From Lamellibrachia satsuma (taxonomy: Eukaryota > Annelida > Polychaeta > Sabellida > Siboglinidae), in contig BSQZ01000006.1 of NCBI GenBank assembly GCA_033239005.1, positions 6,933,501 to 6,997,500 on the forward strand: a stretch of 64,000 nucleotides of DNA, given 5' to 3'. A program made the translations under genes and the position numbers. This document shows positions 1-10,661 of this stretch, piece by piece; the first letter of the stretch is position 1; each line of letters begins with the position of its first letter. Under the pieces are notes generated by a model. It was not told the DNA's origin, ran no database searches, and was given only the letters and a program-made list of their open reading frames with translations.

Positions 1-1280
1 AAAGGCGAAAGCAAAAGAGGCAGCTACAGAGAGAGAACCGCAGTAAGCAACTGTGCAGCATGCAGAAGTAAGAGACCACCGTGGATCAGTGCAGCAGGTG
101 TAACGGCAGTGCCTCCACCCACTAGAGACTTCTTTACATGGGGAGTCCATCAATCAGATGGCCTCAAAGAAGTTGGTGAGTCCATCAAACAAAAAGGAAT
201 GAACTATCATGAACTAACAAAATCAAGTAATGACAATGCTAGGCTGAAATCCTTTAAGTTAACAATCTCTGTTGATCACATGAACAAAGTCAAAGACCCT
301 CTCTTCTGGCCCAAGGGCTGAAATGTGAGGAGATGGTATGGAAAGATAATGACCGAGTCTATCCGGGATAAGGATGTTGTCACACAGAGCGAAACTAAAT
401 AATAATTTTCAGTGCTTCACAGACTAACCCTGTGCAACCTCTGACTATGATTAGCTACAACTGTAAACATTTCAAAGACAGAGGCCCAAAATTTTATTTT
501 ATATATGAGATTAGCAAAGAATGTGATCTTTTATTCATACAGGAACATTGCTTATATAAAAGTGAATTAACCAAGATGTGTAAATTAGGGGATGGCATGG
601 CCACCACCGGTAAGAGTTCTATGGATGAATGTAATACTAGGGAGGAACATCCATAGGGTGGTTGTGCGATCTTGTGGAAATTAACACTTAAGACTGCAGT
701 AAGTGAGCTTAAGTGCAATCATGTAAGTGAGCTTAAGTGCAATCCTGTAAGGTTATGTGGCATTATGATTCAAATTAGTAATAAGTGAAATAATGTGTCT
801 CAATGCGTCAGAAGCAGAAGTGGCATATACGTGTAAAAACATGTTAATGAATTATCTAGATTATATAGTGATATATTAAGTGTGTGCATAGAAGCATGTG
901 AATGTGTACCTGCCACCTGTCTTAAACTAAGTTCAGATTCAGCTAGTGGTAGAAGGAAGGTTCCTGGATGGTCGAAAGAGGCTGAACATCTAAGGCAGGA
1001 AGCTCTCTTCAGGCATTGGTAGTGGTGATCAATGGGAAAGCCACATCAGGGTGATATTACAGAAATGAGGCATATCACAAGGGCTCTGTATCACAGGGCT
1101 GTTAGACACATTATGAGAGAATGTGATAGAATGTGTACCACTAAGATGGCCGAGGCCATTAATGAGAATAGAACTTCTGCCTCTGTTGTTGATGGTGTTG
1201 TTCGTGACGATGAAATAACTCAGCGTACTTCTGATAAATATAATCACCTCTACAACAGTGTATCATACGATGTTGACATA

Positions 1281-1882
1281 CATGTTAAGTTTCAGAAATG
1301 CAAATGCAGGAGATTTATGCGTAAATCAGAGGATCTTGGAGATTTGTGCATAAATCAGAGGATCTCAGTGTATAAGAGAATTGTGCGTAAATTTTAGTAA
1401 CATCCCCCGCCACATATAAAAATTACACTAGATCAGCTTTAGTTCCCAATATGTTGTACATGTACTATAAAATGGTACACTGACGTTAATATAGACATTG
1501 TGGCAGTAGAACATTTCCTTGTGGACTAGTAATTATAAACCAACATGTTTACTACTGAGATGGTCTACTAATAATTTGTTCTACTCCTGAAATATATTAC
1601 CATACAACAAAAATCCCTTACCTGACTGGCAGTAGCCTTCATATTTTATTACACGAGCAAATAACATAATATTTGGTGGCAGGGCTAGAATTGAAGAATT
1701 TTCGTTTCTTCAAAGTTTGTCATTCTGGGTGATAAAGACATTTCAGATCCTAGGTGAGGGAGGCATTTTTTATTTGTGACACCTATTTTAAAAATATGTT
1801 TTTTTGTTCATTACTTTTTGTGCCATGCGGGAGACTGGAGATTTGATAGCTATCCGGGAGTCTCCCGGCGATTCCGGGAAAC
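1281..1882. mobile_element. 602-bp insertion with 8-bp flanking duplication
   Basis: TTGACATA occurs at 1273-1280 and again at 1883-1890. The retrotransposon reading frame (SYDVD before, ICDIDEMNS after) is continuous if the block and one copy are removed. That is direct evidence of an insertion with an 8-bp target-site duplication. The ends (CATGTTAAG... and ...CCGGGAAAC) are not clear inverted repeats, so the class is uncertain. An 8-bp duplication is typical of hAT elements. The right end is rich in gggag/ctccc palindromic sequence. No coding content is seen. Confidence 0.55.
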
Positions 1883-2397
1883 TTGACATATGTGATATTG
1901 ATGAAATGAATAGTATAAGTGTGAAGATTAACATGCAGATTAAGGAACATGTTGTATGTAAAATATCAGTTGAAGACGTTATCGAAGAAGTCCAGCGACT
2001 GAAGCTGGGTAAGTCGGATGGTGAAGAGGGTCTAAATTCTGATCATATCATACATGGCCCGAATATACTCTGTGCTGTTAAAATTAGTCTTGAATAGGAT
2101 GTTGGTACATGGGCATAGCCCTGACTCTATGTTAGTGGTCCGTATACTAAAGCACAAGAGACAATTGGCATGTACATCAGACAATTTTAAAGCTATAACT
2201 CTTAATAGCATTGCTGCCAAATTGTTTGATGTTATTAAACTATCTAATGAACAATATGCACTTGTAACATCGCATTTGTAATTTGGATTTTTTTTAATAT
2301 GTCCACTACTCATTGCATATATTTTATGATGGAGACAATCAGTCGTTACAATGTTAATGGCAGTAATGTGTGTGCACTCATGTCAGATGTAATGGAG

Positions 2398-3712
2398 CAG
2401 GCCTGGGGTCTATTACATCGCAATGTAATAAATTACTATTACTTAGTTTCCTTTCTATTACTATTACATGCTGAAGGCAGTGTAATATATTACTATTACA
2501 TTTCAAGCTATTACTATTACATTTTCAATCAGAATTATTTTCTTTCAATTAAACATTTTACATACTTAATCACTTACATAGATTCAAATTAACTGATGGG
2601 TGTATCATCGATAGTAAGTGCACATTTTATGAAAAACTAACAACAAATACTTAGATGACAGTTTATACTTTATTTTGGAGGCAAAACAACTGTTTACTTT
2701 AGTGTCAATTGATCGTTGTCAACACAAAATCTCTTGCACGCAACCATACTGAGATGTGGCAAGATATCCTGTCTCTAGTCTCTCTGTACTCAATCTTTAT
2801 GTGTTTTATATCACATTACATATCTAACATCAGAACAAGATCGTTTTACTTTATAAAAGATGGCTGTTGCATTTAACTGACATGAGCTTCTGGAAAACTG
2901 CATCGCTCAAACAACATTAATCTGGGCAATACATCTTGCTGGCAATTAAAATTACAACTCATAAACTCCCCAATTAAATTAACCTCACACAATTCCAGTC
3001 GGATGTAGAAGTTTCATATATTCATTTGAATGAAACAGAAAAGCAGTGTCACTGTCACATAACAGTCTGATTATCTCATAGTAGACCCATACTGCTTGGC
3101 TGGTGGACAGTTAAATATTGGCTCAAGGATAGGATGTTTTTCACACTTTTGGTCAATAGTGTGCAAGCTAGCTACCAACTAAAAAAAGCTCAGAAAAGTT
3201 GGAATAAGCCCCTGGATTTTGTTGAAACATTACCCAGCATGGCAGGCTGGCAGTCTCTGGCTGGCAGCTAGGGTTGGGAGATGGCAATGATTGATTGATT
3301 GATTCAGATGTAAAGATGTCTGTTTAGTGCTGGAAGCCTGGAACCCTTATCCTGCTTCAGTGAATGAATGAATGGGCTTGTGTGAAAAGGATAGATGGCT
3401 GGTGGACCTGCCTTCAAATGACCAGTTAGCCATGCAGCAATCATTATATCACAGTGTCTCCTGCTAATAGTGCAAAATTTCATTGACTGTCATGATTCGG
3501 ACACTAAACCATTTTATCACCACAAAAAAGGTTCCAAATTGGAAATGTTAACAAGTCATGTTATGTAAAATACACATATTTTTTGGTCTGATTATTTTCA
3601 AAGTAATAGCTCAATTACTATTACTTTGCTCTCTATGACTATTACATTGCATTCTGTTCCATCTATTACTATTACTTGAACAATTGTAATCGTTACTATT
3701 ACCCCAGGCCTG
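2398..3712. mobile_element. Non-autonomous hAT-type DNA transposon
   Basis: The ends are perfect 12-bp inverted repeats (CAGGCCTGGGGT / ACCCCAGGCCTG) flanked by the 8-bp duplication TAATGGAG (2390-2397 and 3713-3720). An 8-bp duplication and CAG-type ends fit the hAT superfamily. TTACTATTAC decamers cluster at both ends (for example 2437, 2458, 2488, 2508, 3614, 3662, 3692), as transposase-binding subterminal repeats often do; here they are in direct orientation. No transposase ORF is present in 1,315 bp, so it moved in trans. It interrupts the RT gene just before NGVEQG. The interior (2600-3600) is AT-rich, with short (gatt)n and (tgaa)n runs. Confidence 0.85.
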
Positions 3713-4196
3713 TAATGGAGTCGAGCAGGGAGCAATCCTCTCTCCTATGCTTTTCTCTGTATATATGGATGGATTATTTGAACAGTTAGAGAAGAGTGGT
3801 GTGGGATGCCATATGGGCAACCACTATACGGGTGGCATAAGATATGCAGATGACCTGACCCTGCTAACACCTACAAGGTCTGGACTCAAGGTATTAATCG
3901 AGATATGCAAACAATGTGCAGAACATTACTGTGTAAAGTTTAATAGTGCAAAGAGTAGGTATCTTGTGTTTAGAGGTCGCAATTGTAAACTCAACAACAG
4001 AACAGTTGTTTTTAATGGCACCGATCGAGTTGTTCAGGATGCTGTACATCTGGGCCAGTATCCATTATTAATAAGGATAGCCTAGTAGCCGATGGCATTG
4101 CAATATTCTGGAGAGGGTATAACATGTTCATGGGTGATTTTGGTCATTTGGCCACTGCTGCAGTGCAAGCTATTCAAACAATACTGCTGCTCTTAC

Positions 4197-5517
4197 TGTC
4201 GTAGTGGCGTTTAGTCTCTCTCTAAATAAATATTACGACAACGGGGGGTACCGATATAAAGAAGCACTAACAAATAAAACTTTGGCGCATTAACCAACCT
4301 TAAGCTTTATTATAATAATCAATATTAAACCCCGACAGTCTACCAGTTCCAGCCAAGCTTACAACACCTATCAGCTCACCAGCTTACCCAGCCCTTGGCT
4401 GAGAGGGAAACCCTCCTCAATCTGGGTAAGCTATTACCTGTCCCCCTCAGCATACATCACTGCCTGCCTGCAACTTATCTGTCTTTCTGCAACTTCACTG
4501 TCTTTATCCCTGTCTACAACACTATATAACCTCCAGCCCTGGCTGACCAAACACTCACTAGCTAATCATTATCTCTCATTTCCTGCCTTCTACTTTGAAC
4601 AGACTAACTAACACCACATGTTTCTCATGAGGCAACAGTCCCTGGGTAATTAATTAACACTTACACTTATCAATCTGGTGACACTGGACCTTGGCTCTTA
4701 TCTAACATCCCAGAACTGACACTGGCAGGATACTTAAAACTTATCAATCTGGTGACACTGGACCTTGGCTCTTATCTAACATCCCAGAACTGACACTGGC
4801 AGGATACTTAAAACTTATCAATCTGGTGACACTGGACCTTGGCTCTTATCTAACATCCCAGAACTGACACTGGCAGGATACTTAAAACTTATCAATCTGG
4901 TGACACTGGACCTTGGCTCTTATCTAACATCCCAGAACTGACACTGGCAGGATACTTAAAACTTATCAATCTGGTGACACTGGACCTTGGCTCTTATCTA
5001 ACATCCCAGAACTGACACTGGCAGGATACTTAAAACTTATCAATCTGGTGACACTGGACCTTGGCTCTTATCTAACATCCCAGAACTGACACTGGCAGGA
5101 TACTTAAAACTTATCAATCTGGTGACACTGGACCTTGGCTCTTATCTAACATCCCAGAACTGACACTGGCAGGATACTTAAAACTTATCAATCTGGTGAC
5201 ACTGGACCTTGGCTCTTATCTAACATCCCAGAACTGACACTGGCAGGATACTTAAAACTTATCAATCTGGTGACACTGGACCTTGGCTCTTATCTAACAT
5301 CCCAGAACTGACACTGGCAGGATACTTAAAACTTATCAATCTGGTGACACTGGACCTTGGCTCTTATCTAACATCCCAGAACTGATACCCCAGCACTGAC
5401 ACTGGCAGGATACAACATGTAGTTAGATATAATAAGTACAACTTATATCAAACTGATGACATAACTATATTATTAAACTGATGTGGTAACAATTATATTA
5501 TAATGAGCCCTGCCACA
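4197..5517. mobile_element. Solo LTR (TG...CA) with internal 74-bp array
   Basis: The block begins TGTCGTAGTGG and ends CTGCCACA, giving TG/CA termini and short TGT/ACA inverted ends. It is flanked by TTAC at 4193-4196 and 5518-5521. Deleting the block and one TTAC joins the RT codons exactly (CCSY before, YGAPLW after). A single LTR with a 4-bp duplication and no internal coding region is a solo LTR left by LTR-LTR recombination. Orientation cannot be fixed because both readings give TG...CA. Its unusual length comes from the array at 4665-5412. Confidence 0.7.
4665..5412. repeat. 74-bp minisatellite, about 10 copies, inside the solo LTR
   Basis: Unit starts ACTTATCAATCTGGTGACAC and recurs every 74 bp at 4665, 4739, 4813 and so on to 5331. 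Copies look identical by eye, so the array expanded or homogenised recently. The last unit is followed by a partial GACACTGGCAGGATAC. Confidence 0.95.
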
Positions 5518-6106
5518 TTACTACGGAGCTCCACTGTGGGATCTCCAGAGTAAAAGTGTTGACAATATATGTATCGCATGGTGCAAGGCACTCAGACAGT
5601 GGGGACTGGCACCTCTTTCGCACGGCGATGTTGTCTCGTTGTTGTCTGATAGTTCGCCACTATTGGTCAACCTAAAGCAAAGGTTCATGAAGTTTATTCA
5701 TAAGGCTTTCAACCACAAGTCACCTGTGATAAGCAGTGTTGCTAAATTATCAATTCAATTCAATACGTGAGTGTTCTATCTGACATGATAGAGATTAGAA
5801 ATGGTCTTAAAACATGCGATATTTGAGCTATGATGATGTTAATTATGTCATTACTGAAATAACTATATTTTAAATATTGTACAATTGCCATTTTTAATGT
5901 GCAAAATAAAGATTTTATTATTAATATTATAAATGCCTATTGGATGATTCAACTCTAATGACATCAGTATCTGGTGAATCAGCACCGTTTATTGGTTTAT
6001 CGACATGGAAAGTGCTGATTTCCGCAGACGCGTTGATCGGATATGATACCGCTTTGCCTTTGGCTGGTAAATTTTTTTTATTTCAGTAAATTTTAGTGTT
6101 TGTCTC

Positions 6107-7262
6107 CAATGTATTCCATACTGGTGGCACAATTTACTCCATACTGGTGGCACAATGTACTCCATACTGGTGGCACTATGTACTCCATGCTGGTGGCACA
6201 ATGTACTCCATGCTGGTGGCACAATGTACTCCATGCTGGTGGCATAATGTATTCCATGCTGGTGGCACAATGTATTCCACACTGGTGGCACAATGTACTC
6301 CACACTAGTGGCACAATGTACTCCACACTGATGGCACAATGTACTCTACACTGGTGGCACAATGTACTCCATGCTGGTGGCACAATGTACTCCATGCTGG
6401 TGGCACAATGTACTCCATGCTGGTGGCACAATGTACTCCATACTGGTGGCACAATGTATTCCATGCTGGTGGCACAATTTTCTCCATACTAGTGGCACAA
6501 TGTACTCCATGCTGGTGGCACAATGTACTCCATACTGGTGGCACAATGTACTCCATGCTGGTGGCACAATGTACTCCATGCTGGTGGCATAATGTATTCC
6601 ATGCTGGTGGCACAATGTATTCCACACTGGTGGCACAATGTACTCCACACTAGTGGCACAATGTACTCCACACTGATGGCACAATGTACTCTACACTGGT
6701 GGCACAATGTACTCCATGCTGGTGGCACAATGTACTCCATGCTGGTGGCACAATGTACTCCATGCTGGTGGCACAATGTACTCCATACTGGTGGCACAAT
6801 GTATTCCATGCTGGTGGCACAATGTACTCCATACTGGTGGCACAATGTACTCCATGCTGGTGGCACAATGTACTCCATACTGGTGGCACAATGTACTCCA
6901 TGCTGGTGGCACAATGTACTCCATGCTGGTGGCACAATGTACTCCATACTGGTGGCACAATGTACTCCATACTGGTGGCACAATGTACTCCATACTGGTG
7001 GCACAATGTACTCCATGCTGGTGGCACAATGTATTCCACACTGGTGGCACAATGTACTCCACACTGGTGGCACAATGTACTCCACACTGGTGGCACAATG
7101 TACTCCATGATGGTGGCACAATGTACTCCATGCTGGTGGCACAATGTATTCCATGCTGGTGGCACAATGTATTCCATGCTGGTGGCACAATGTACTCTTT
7201 GCTGGTGGCACAATGTACTCCATACTGGTGGCACAGTGTATTCCATGCTGGTGGCACAATGA
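6107..7262. repeat. 23-bp minisatellite, about 50 copies
   Basis: Unit TACTCCATGCTGGTGGCACA + ATG, 23 bp, with variants (CATAC, CACAC, TATTCC, AATTT). Because 23 is not a multiple of three and the unit lacks stops, long ORFs appear on both strands; they are artefacts. A block of variant units at 6241-6355 recurs 345 bp (15 units) later at 6586, showing higher-order duplication. Confidence 0.97.
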
Positions 7263-7479
7263 AGGCAGATGATGATATTACCTATAATTATTTACCAAGA
7301 CATGCACATTTCACTGTGAAAATGGACTTTCAAAGAATTGCTGTAAATCATGTCAGTGTCGGTGCACAATCAACGGATTACGTATTTACTAAAGTGGCCT
7401 TGGTGCCCTGATCAGAGTCATCAAGCATATTGCCTAGAGCACTGTGTCACTCTTCCTTGCCCGCCCTTGTGCAATCAAT

Positions 7480-8150
7480 GGCTTAGATGTGTTATTGAAC
7501 CCAGCATATTAGAAGCACAAGTAACACCAATGTTCAAGAAGCATTCTAGAATGGAAGCTGGCAACTACTGGCCGGTCAACATCACCAGCAGAATGTGCAA
7601 GCTACTTGAATCAATCAACAGAGAGCACACAACAGAGTTCCTAACCAAGCACAACATCATTAGCCTGAACCAGCATGGATTCCTGGTGACTGCTATGGCC
7701 ACTGCAGGTTCATGCCTACACTGTCTACACAATGACCACTGAGGTGAGATCTTTCACTGCAGGTTGGTCAAGAAGTTATATAACATACAAGGTAGAGTGT
7801 CTGGTGACTGACAGACTTTCTGAGTGCCAGAGCAAAGAGGGTGGTGCTGATTGGTACTGAGTCAGACCTTGTTCAGTGCAACATCAAGTAGGGAGACCAC
7901 CTCACAGAACCAACACAATGACCAGTAGCTCTGGTGCCAGAGGGGAACTTGGAGCACCTTGAGTCCCTGTCTAGCAAAAGACAGCAACAGTCTAGTGATG
8001 ATCCAACGCAGAGCCACTAAATTAGATTCCAGAATAGCCAAGCTCCCCTGTGAAGAGATATAAAGGCATTTGGGGCTTTACTTGTTGTAGTGCCAATGGT
8101 AGAGAGATCACTTATTCATTGAGGCTGGGAAGTTCTCTCAAGTCAGCTTG
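7480..8150 (+). mobile_element. Worn RT fragment of a non-LTR retrotransposon
   Basis: The + strand encodes an RT finger-like stretch near 7510-7690: AQVTPMFKKHSRMEAGNYWP, then LLESINREHTTEFLTKHNII and LNQHGF. This is the standard order of non-LTR RT motifs 0-1 (CR1/Jockey group). Sequence to about 8150 still resembles the RT thumb and C-terminus but is full of stops and frameshifts. It is a dead fragment starting right after the 23-bp array and a short unassigned stretch at 7263-7480. Confidence 0.6.
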
Positions 8151-9283
8151 GACATAGTAAGAATCATATTTGTCATACAGACTGCCGAACAGATGGAAAC
8201 GTGTGCTACTTACATGGCGCTGTAAAACTGACGATCGACACCAAAGACCAGCCTAATTAAAGTGTAAAAATCGTGGTTTTGGGGCTATGCACCTAAAATA
8301 GTTAATAAAAAGCAACCATTTGCAACAACAATCAAGAATATCATGACAATGGTTCACTCAGAATATGTACTAAAAGTGGGAGATTCTGGTAAAACGTCAG
8401 TTTTCCTGGTGGCTGACATGTAGACCAGGTCAACCAATAAATGCCTCTCAGGAAATCGATGCAGCTAGACCCAGCTTCTGACCAAAATCGAAAGGTATAC
8501 ACAAAAGCCCCGCAAACTCTCAATCAAGTGAGCTGCTAAGTCAGGTTGGGATAAGTTTATTAAACAAAGGCCAAAATGTGTTGCACAAGTTGAGTTTAGA
8601 AGCAAACAGCATTGCCATATCCTATTGGTAAGTATAGGGCTAGGTGTTTATAAATAGACTTTCATTTGGTGAGCATATATTGCCAGACAAGCGCTCGGTG
8701 TGGCCCATGACATTAAGATACTGTGTGTTTAAACCGAACCTGACCAATGGGCAGGGTGCAGGCAAAACAAAAGCATTGTTCAACCTAAAGGTCCAAAAAG
8801 TCATATTCGTTACAGTGTTGTTCTGGATGTAAATACTATCATCAAGCAATTTGTGCATCTCGCATGGAATTATTTTGCAGTAAGAATCATTATTCTTTCT
8901 CCTCCTTTCAACGATGCTCACCCAAAAGCTTGGTTCCTCATTCAAATTTGGAACAAACATCTCAACTCATAATGAAGTCGCACTCCAGTTTTAAATATAA
9001 TTGACAATAAAATAATATATATGTGTGTATTTTTACCAATAAACGTGCACATGTGAACGACATTTATGACTGTCAATGAATGAGCTATCGTGGGTAAATT
9101 ATTTAGGATCATTTATGCTAAAACCATTTCATAGATTTCATGCTAAAGATAAATAATGACATTTGATACTGACAACTCATCTTGTGTATTTCTTCTGTAT
9201 TGTGGCTTTTTCCACATAAATGTCTTCTGATATTACATATGCACTGACATTGTTGTGTTGCAATAAACCTCTTTTGGTTGCAG
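8151..9283. other. Unassigned sequence
   Basis: No convincing gene. The stretch near 8541-8577 (AACAAAGGCCAAAAT core) recurs diverged at 13418-13445, hinting at an old dispersed repeat. ORFs here look like chance. Confidence 0.5.
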
Positions 9284-9364
9284 CTGAACGACGAGCCTCG
9301 CATGGCTAGTGCGTTGATGACAAAGGCGGAGGTTTACGATAGCCATTCGCCTGAACGAATCAAG
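9284..9364 (+). CDS. Candidate internal exon, 81 nt
   Basis: A pyrimidine-rich tract ending TTTGGTTGCAG precedes 27 open codons (LNDEPRMASALMTKAEVYDS and onward), followed by the consensus donor GTAAGA at 9365. The segment is GC-richer than its surroundings, and its length is a multiple of three. I do not recognise the protein, and no neighbouring exons were found, since a retrotransposon starts about 280 bp downstream. It could be chance. Support is the splice sites, open frame and composition only. Confidence 0.35.
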
Positions 9365-9525
9365 GTAAGATTCAAATGGTCAGCCTTTTTCAGAACATTA
9401 TCGCCAAGCCGACCTTTATATGTTGGCATTTAGGCCATAGTGCATATCGTATATTTGTAAACACCTACTCCTATACTTGCCAGTAGGATATAGCCTTGCT
9501 GTTTGTATCCAAACTCAACTTATGC

Positions 9526-9571
<46 letters not shown>

Positions 9572-9640
9572 CTATGTACATACATATATATATATACATA
9601 TATATATATGTACATACATTTATAAATATATATATATAAT
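9526..9640. repeat. (TATA/CATA)n microsatellite
   Basis: Alternating TATATA and CATATA runs next to the 3' end of the minus-strand non-LTR element. Confidence 0.95.
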
Positions 9641-9887
9641 AATAATATAATAATACTATTTTTCTATAGCGCTAATTCCCGCATGGCGGATCGATGCGCT
9701 GTACAAGAAATATAATAAATGTATATTAATAAATATAAATAGATAAACTGTAACTTATTAAAAATATCTATATATCTATATATGAACACTGGTTTTAAGA
9801 CGTACAATACTAAAAAGAGGAATTAAAATGTATATAACACTAAAAAGAAATTATAAAGCAATGTCCATCATTTCAAAACAATTTGAA

Positions 9888-10433
9888 TTAATTAAAATGT
9901 CTAATAAAAAGATATGTCTTTAAACACTTTCTAAACATAGAAAGTGTCCCCGATGCACGAATGTTCACAGGTAATTCATTCCATAGTCGTGGTGCTGCTG
10001 CGCCAAATGCCGAATCGCCAATACACTTCTTTGTTATGCCTTGATGCAGTGTTGGCGCATAGTTCTGGTGTACGCGTCCGTCACGTTTTCGTGGTTGAAC
10101 AAGTTCTGCAAGATAAGACGGCGCCAAACCATTGATGCATTTATAAGTCATTACCAACATCTTGAAGGCGATTCGGCTCTCAACCGGCAGCCAATGCAGC
10201 TCCTTCAACACTGGTGTGATGTGGTCGTGTTTACTGGTGCGTGTTATTAGCCTGGCTGCATTGTTCTGGACACGCTGCAACCGGGCTGTCTGTGATAACA
10301 GTATGTTATGCAAGAGGGAGTTACAGTAGTCCAGGCGAGAGGTGACGAGTGCGTTGACAGCACTTTTCGCAGCTTCAGTTGTTAAATAGTGCCGTATTGA
10401 TGACAGTCTACAGATGGTAGTTACATGCGGCAC
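9888..10433 (-). pseudogene. ORF2 C-terminal domain, out of frame with main part
   Basis: 181 codons continuing the same polyprotein after a 228-bp stretch with stops and a frameshift. Motifs include SRLDYCNSLLHN, RLQRVQNNAARL and HWLPVESRIAFK. It ends near RKCLKTYLFIRHFN, the usual C-terminus of these polymerases. Confidence 0.8.
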
Positions 10434-10661
10434 ACACAGCAGTCACATGATCTGTCATCGTCAGATGTTGATCCATGTGAACTCCCAAATTCCTTATGCG
10501 ATCTGATGGTGAAACCGTTCGTCTCCGATTGTCAAGGAGCAACCTCCGTATATCCTGAGATGATGTTTTGATGTAAAGATCATCATCTTTGTTTTTTCAT
10601 CGTTTAGTTTCAGTATGCGCAGCGCCATCCATCATCTGACTTCCCCAATACAGTTTGTGAG

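Larger units (their letters stand above)
1..5925 (+). mobile_element. Decayed APE-type non-LTR retrotransposon, nested
   Basis: A non-LTR retrotransposon copy in pieces. An ORF1-like tail lies at 109-390 (ends near DPLFWPKG). Endonuclease-like sequence starts at 432 (ISYNCKHFKDRG, LLFIQEHCLYK), and a linker runs at 1032-1280. RT fingers and palm lie at 1891-2389 (SDNFKAITLNSIAAKLF), and the RT second half at 3713-4196 contains GVEQGAILSPMLFS and the catalytic YADD. RT C-terminus and 3' UTR run from 5522, with AATAAA near 5906. Stops and frameshifts are frequent, and the RT motif-A region is missing between ALMSD and NGVEQG. Three younger insertions (1281-1882, 2398-3712, 4197-5517) split it; removing each with one target-site copy rejoins the reading frame. 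The clade is probably CR1/Jockey group. The 5' end lies outside the window. Confidence 0.8.

Noticed and set aside
109..321. Small host gene at the left edge
   Set aside because: Better explained as the ORF1 tail of the non-LTR retrotransposon that continues to 5925.
6093..7411. Many overlapping ORFs on both strands (up to 256 codons)
   Set aside because: Produced by a stop-free 23-bp tandem repeat read in all frames; not genes.
8640..8960. 106-codon minus-strand ORF
   Set aside because: No motif, no splice sites, composition like surrounding AT-rich DNA; likely chance.
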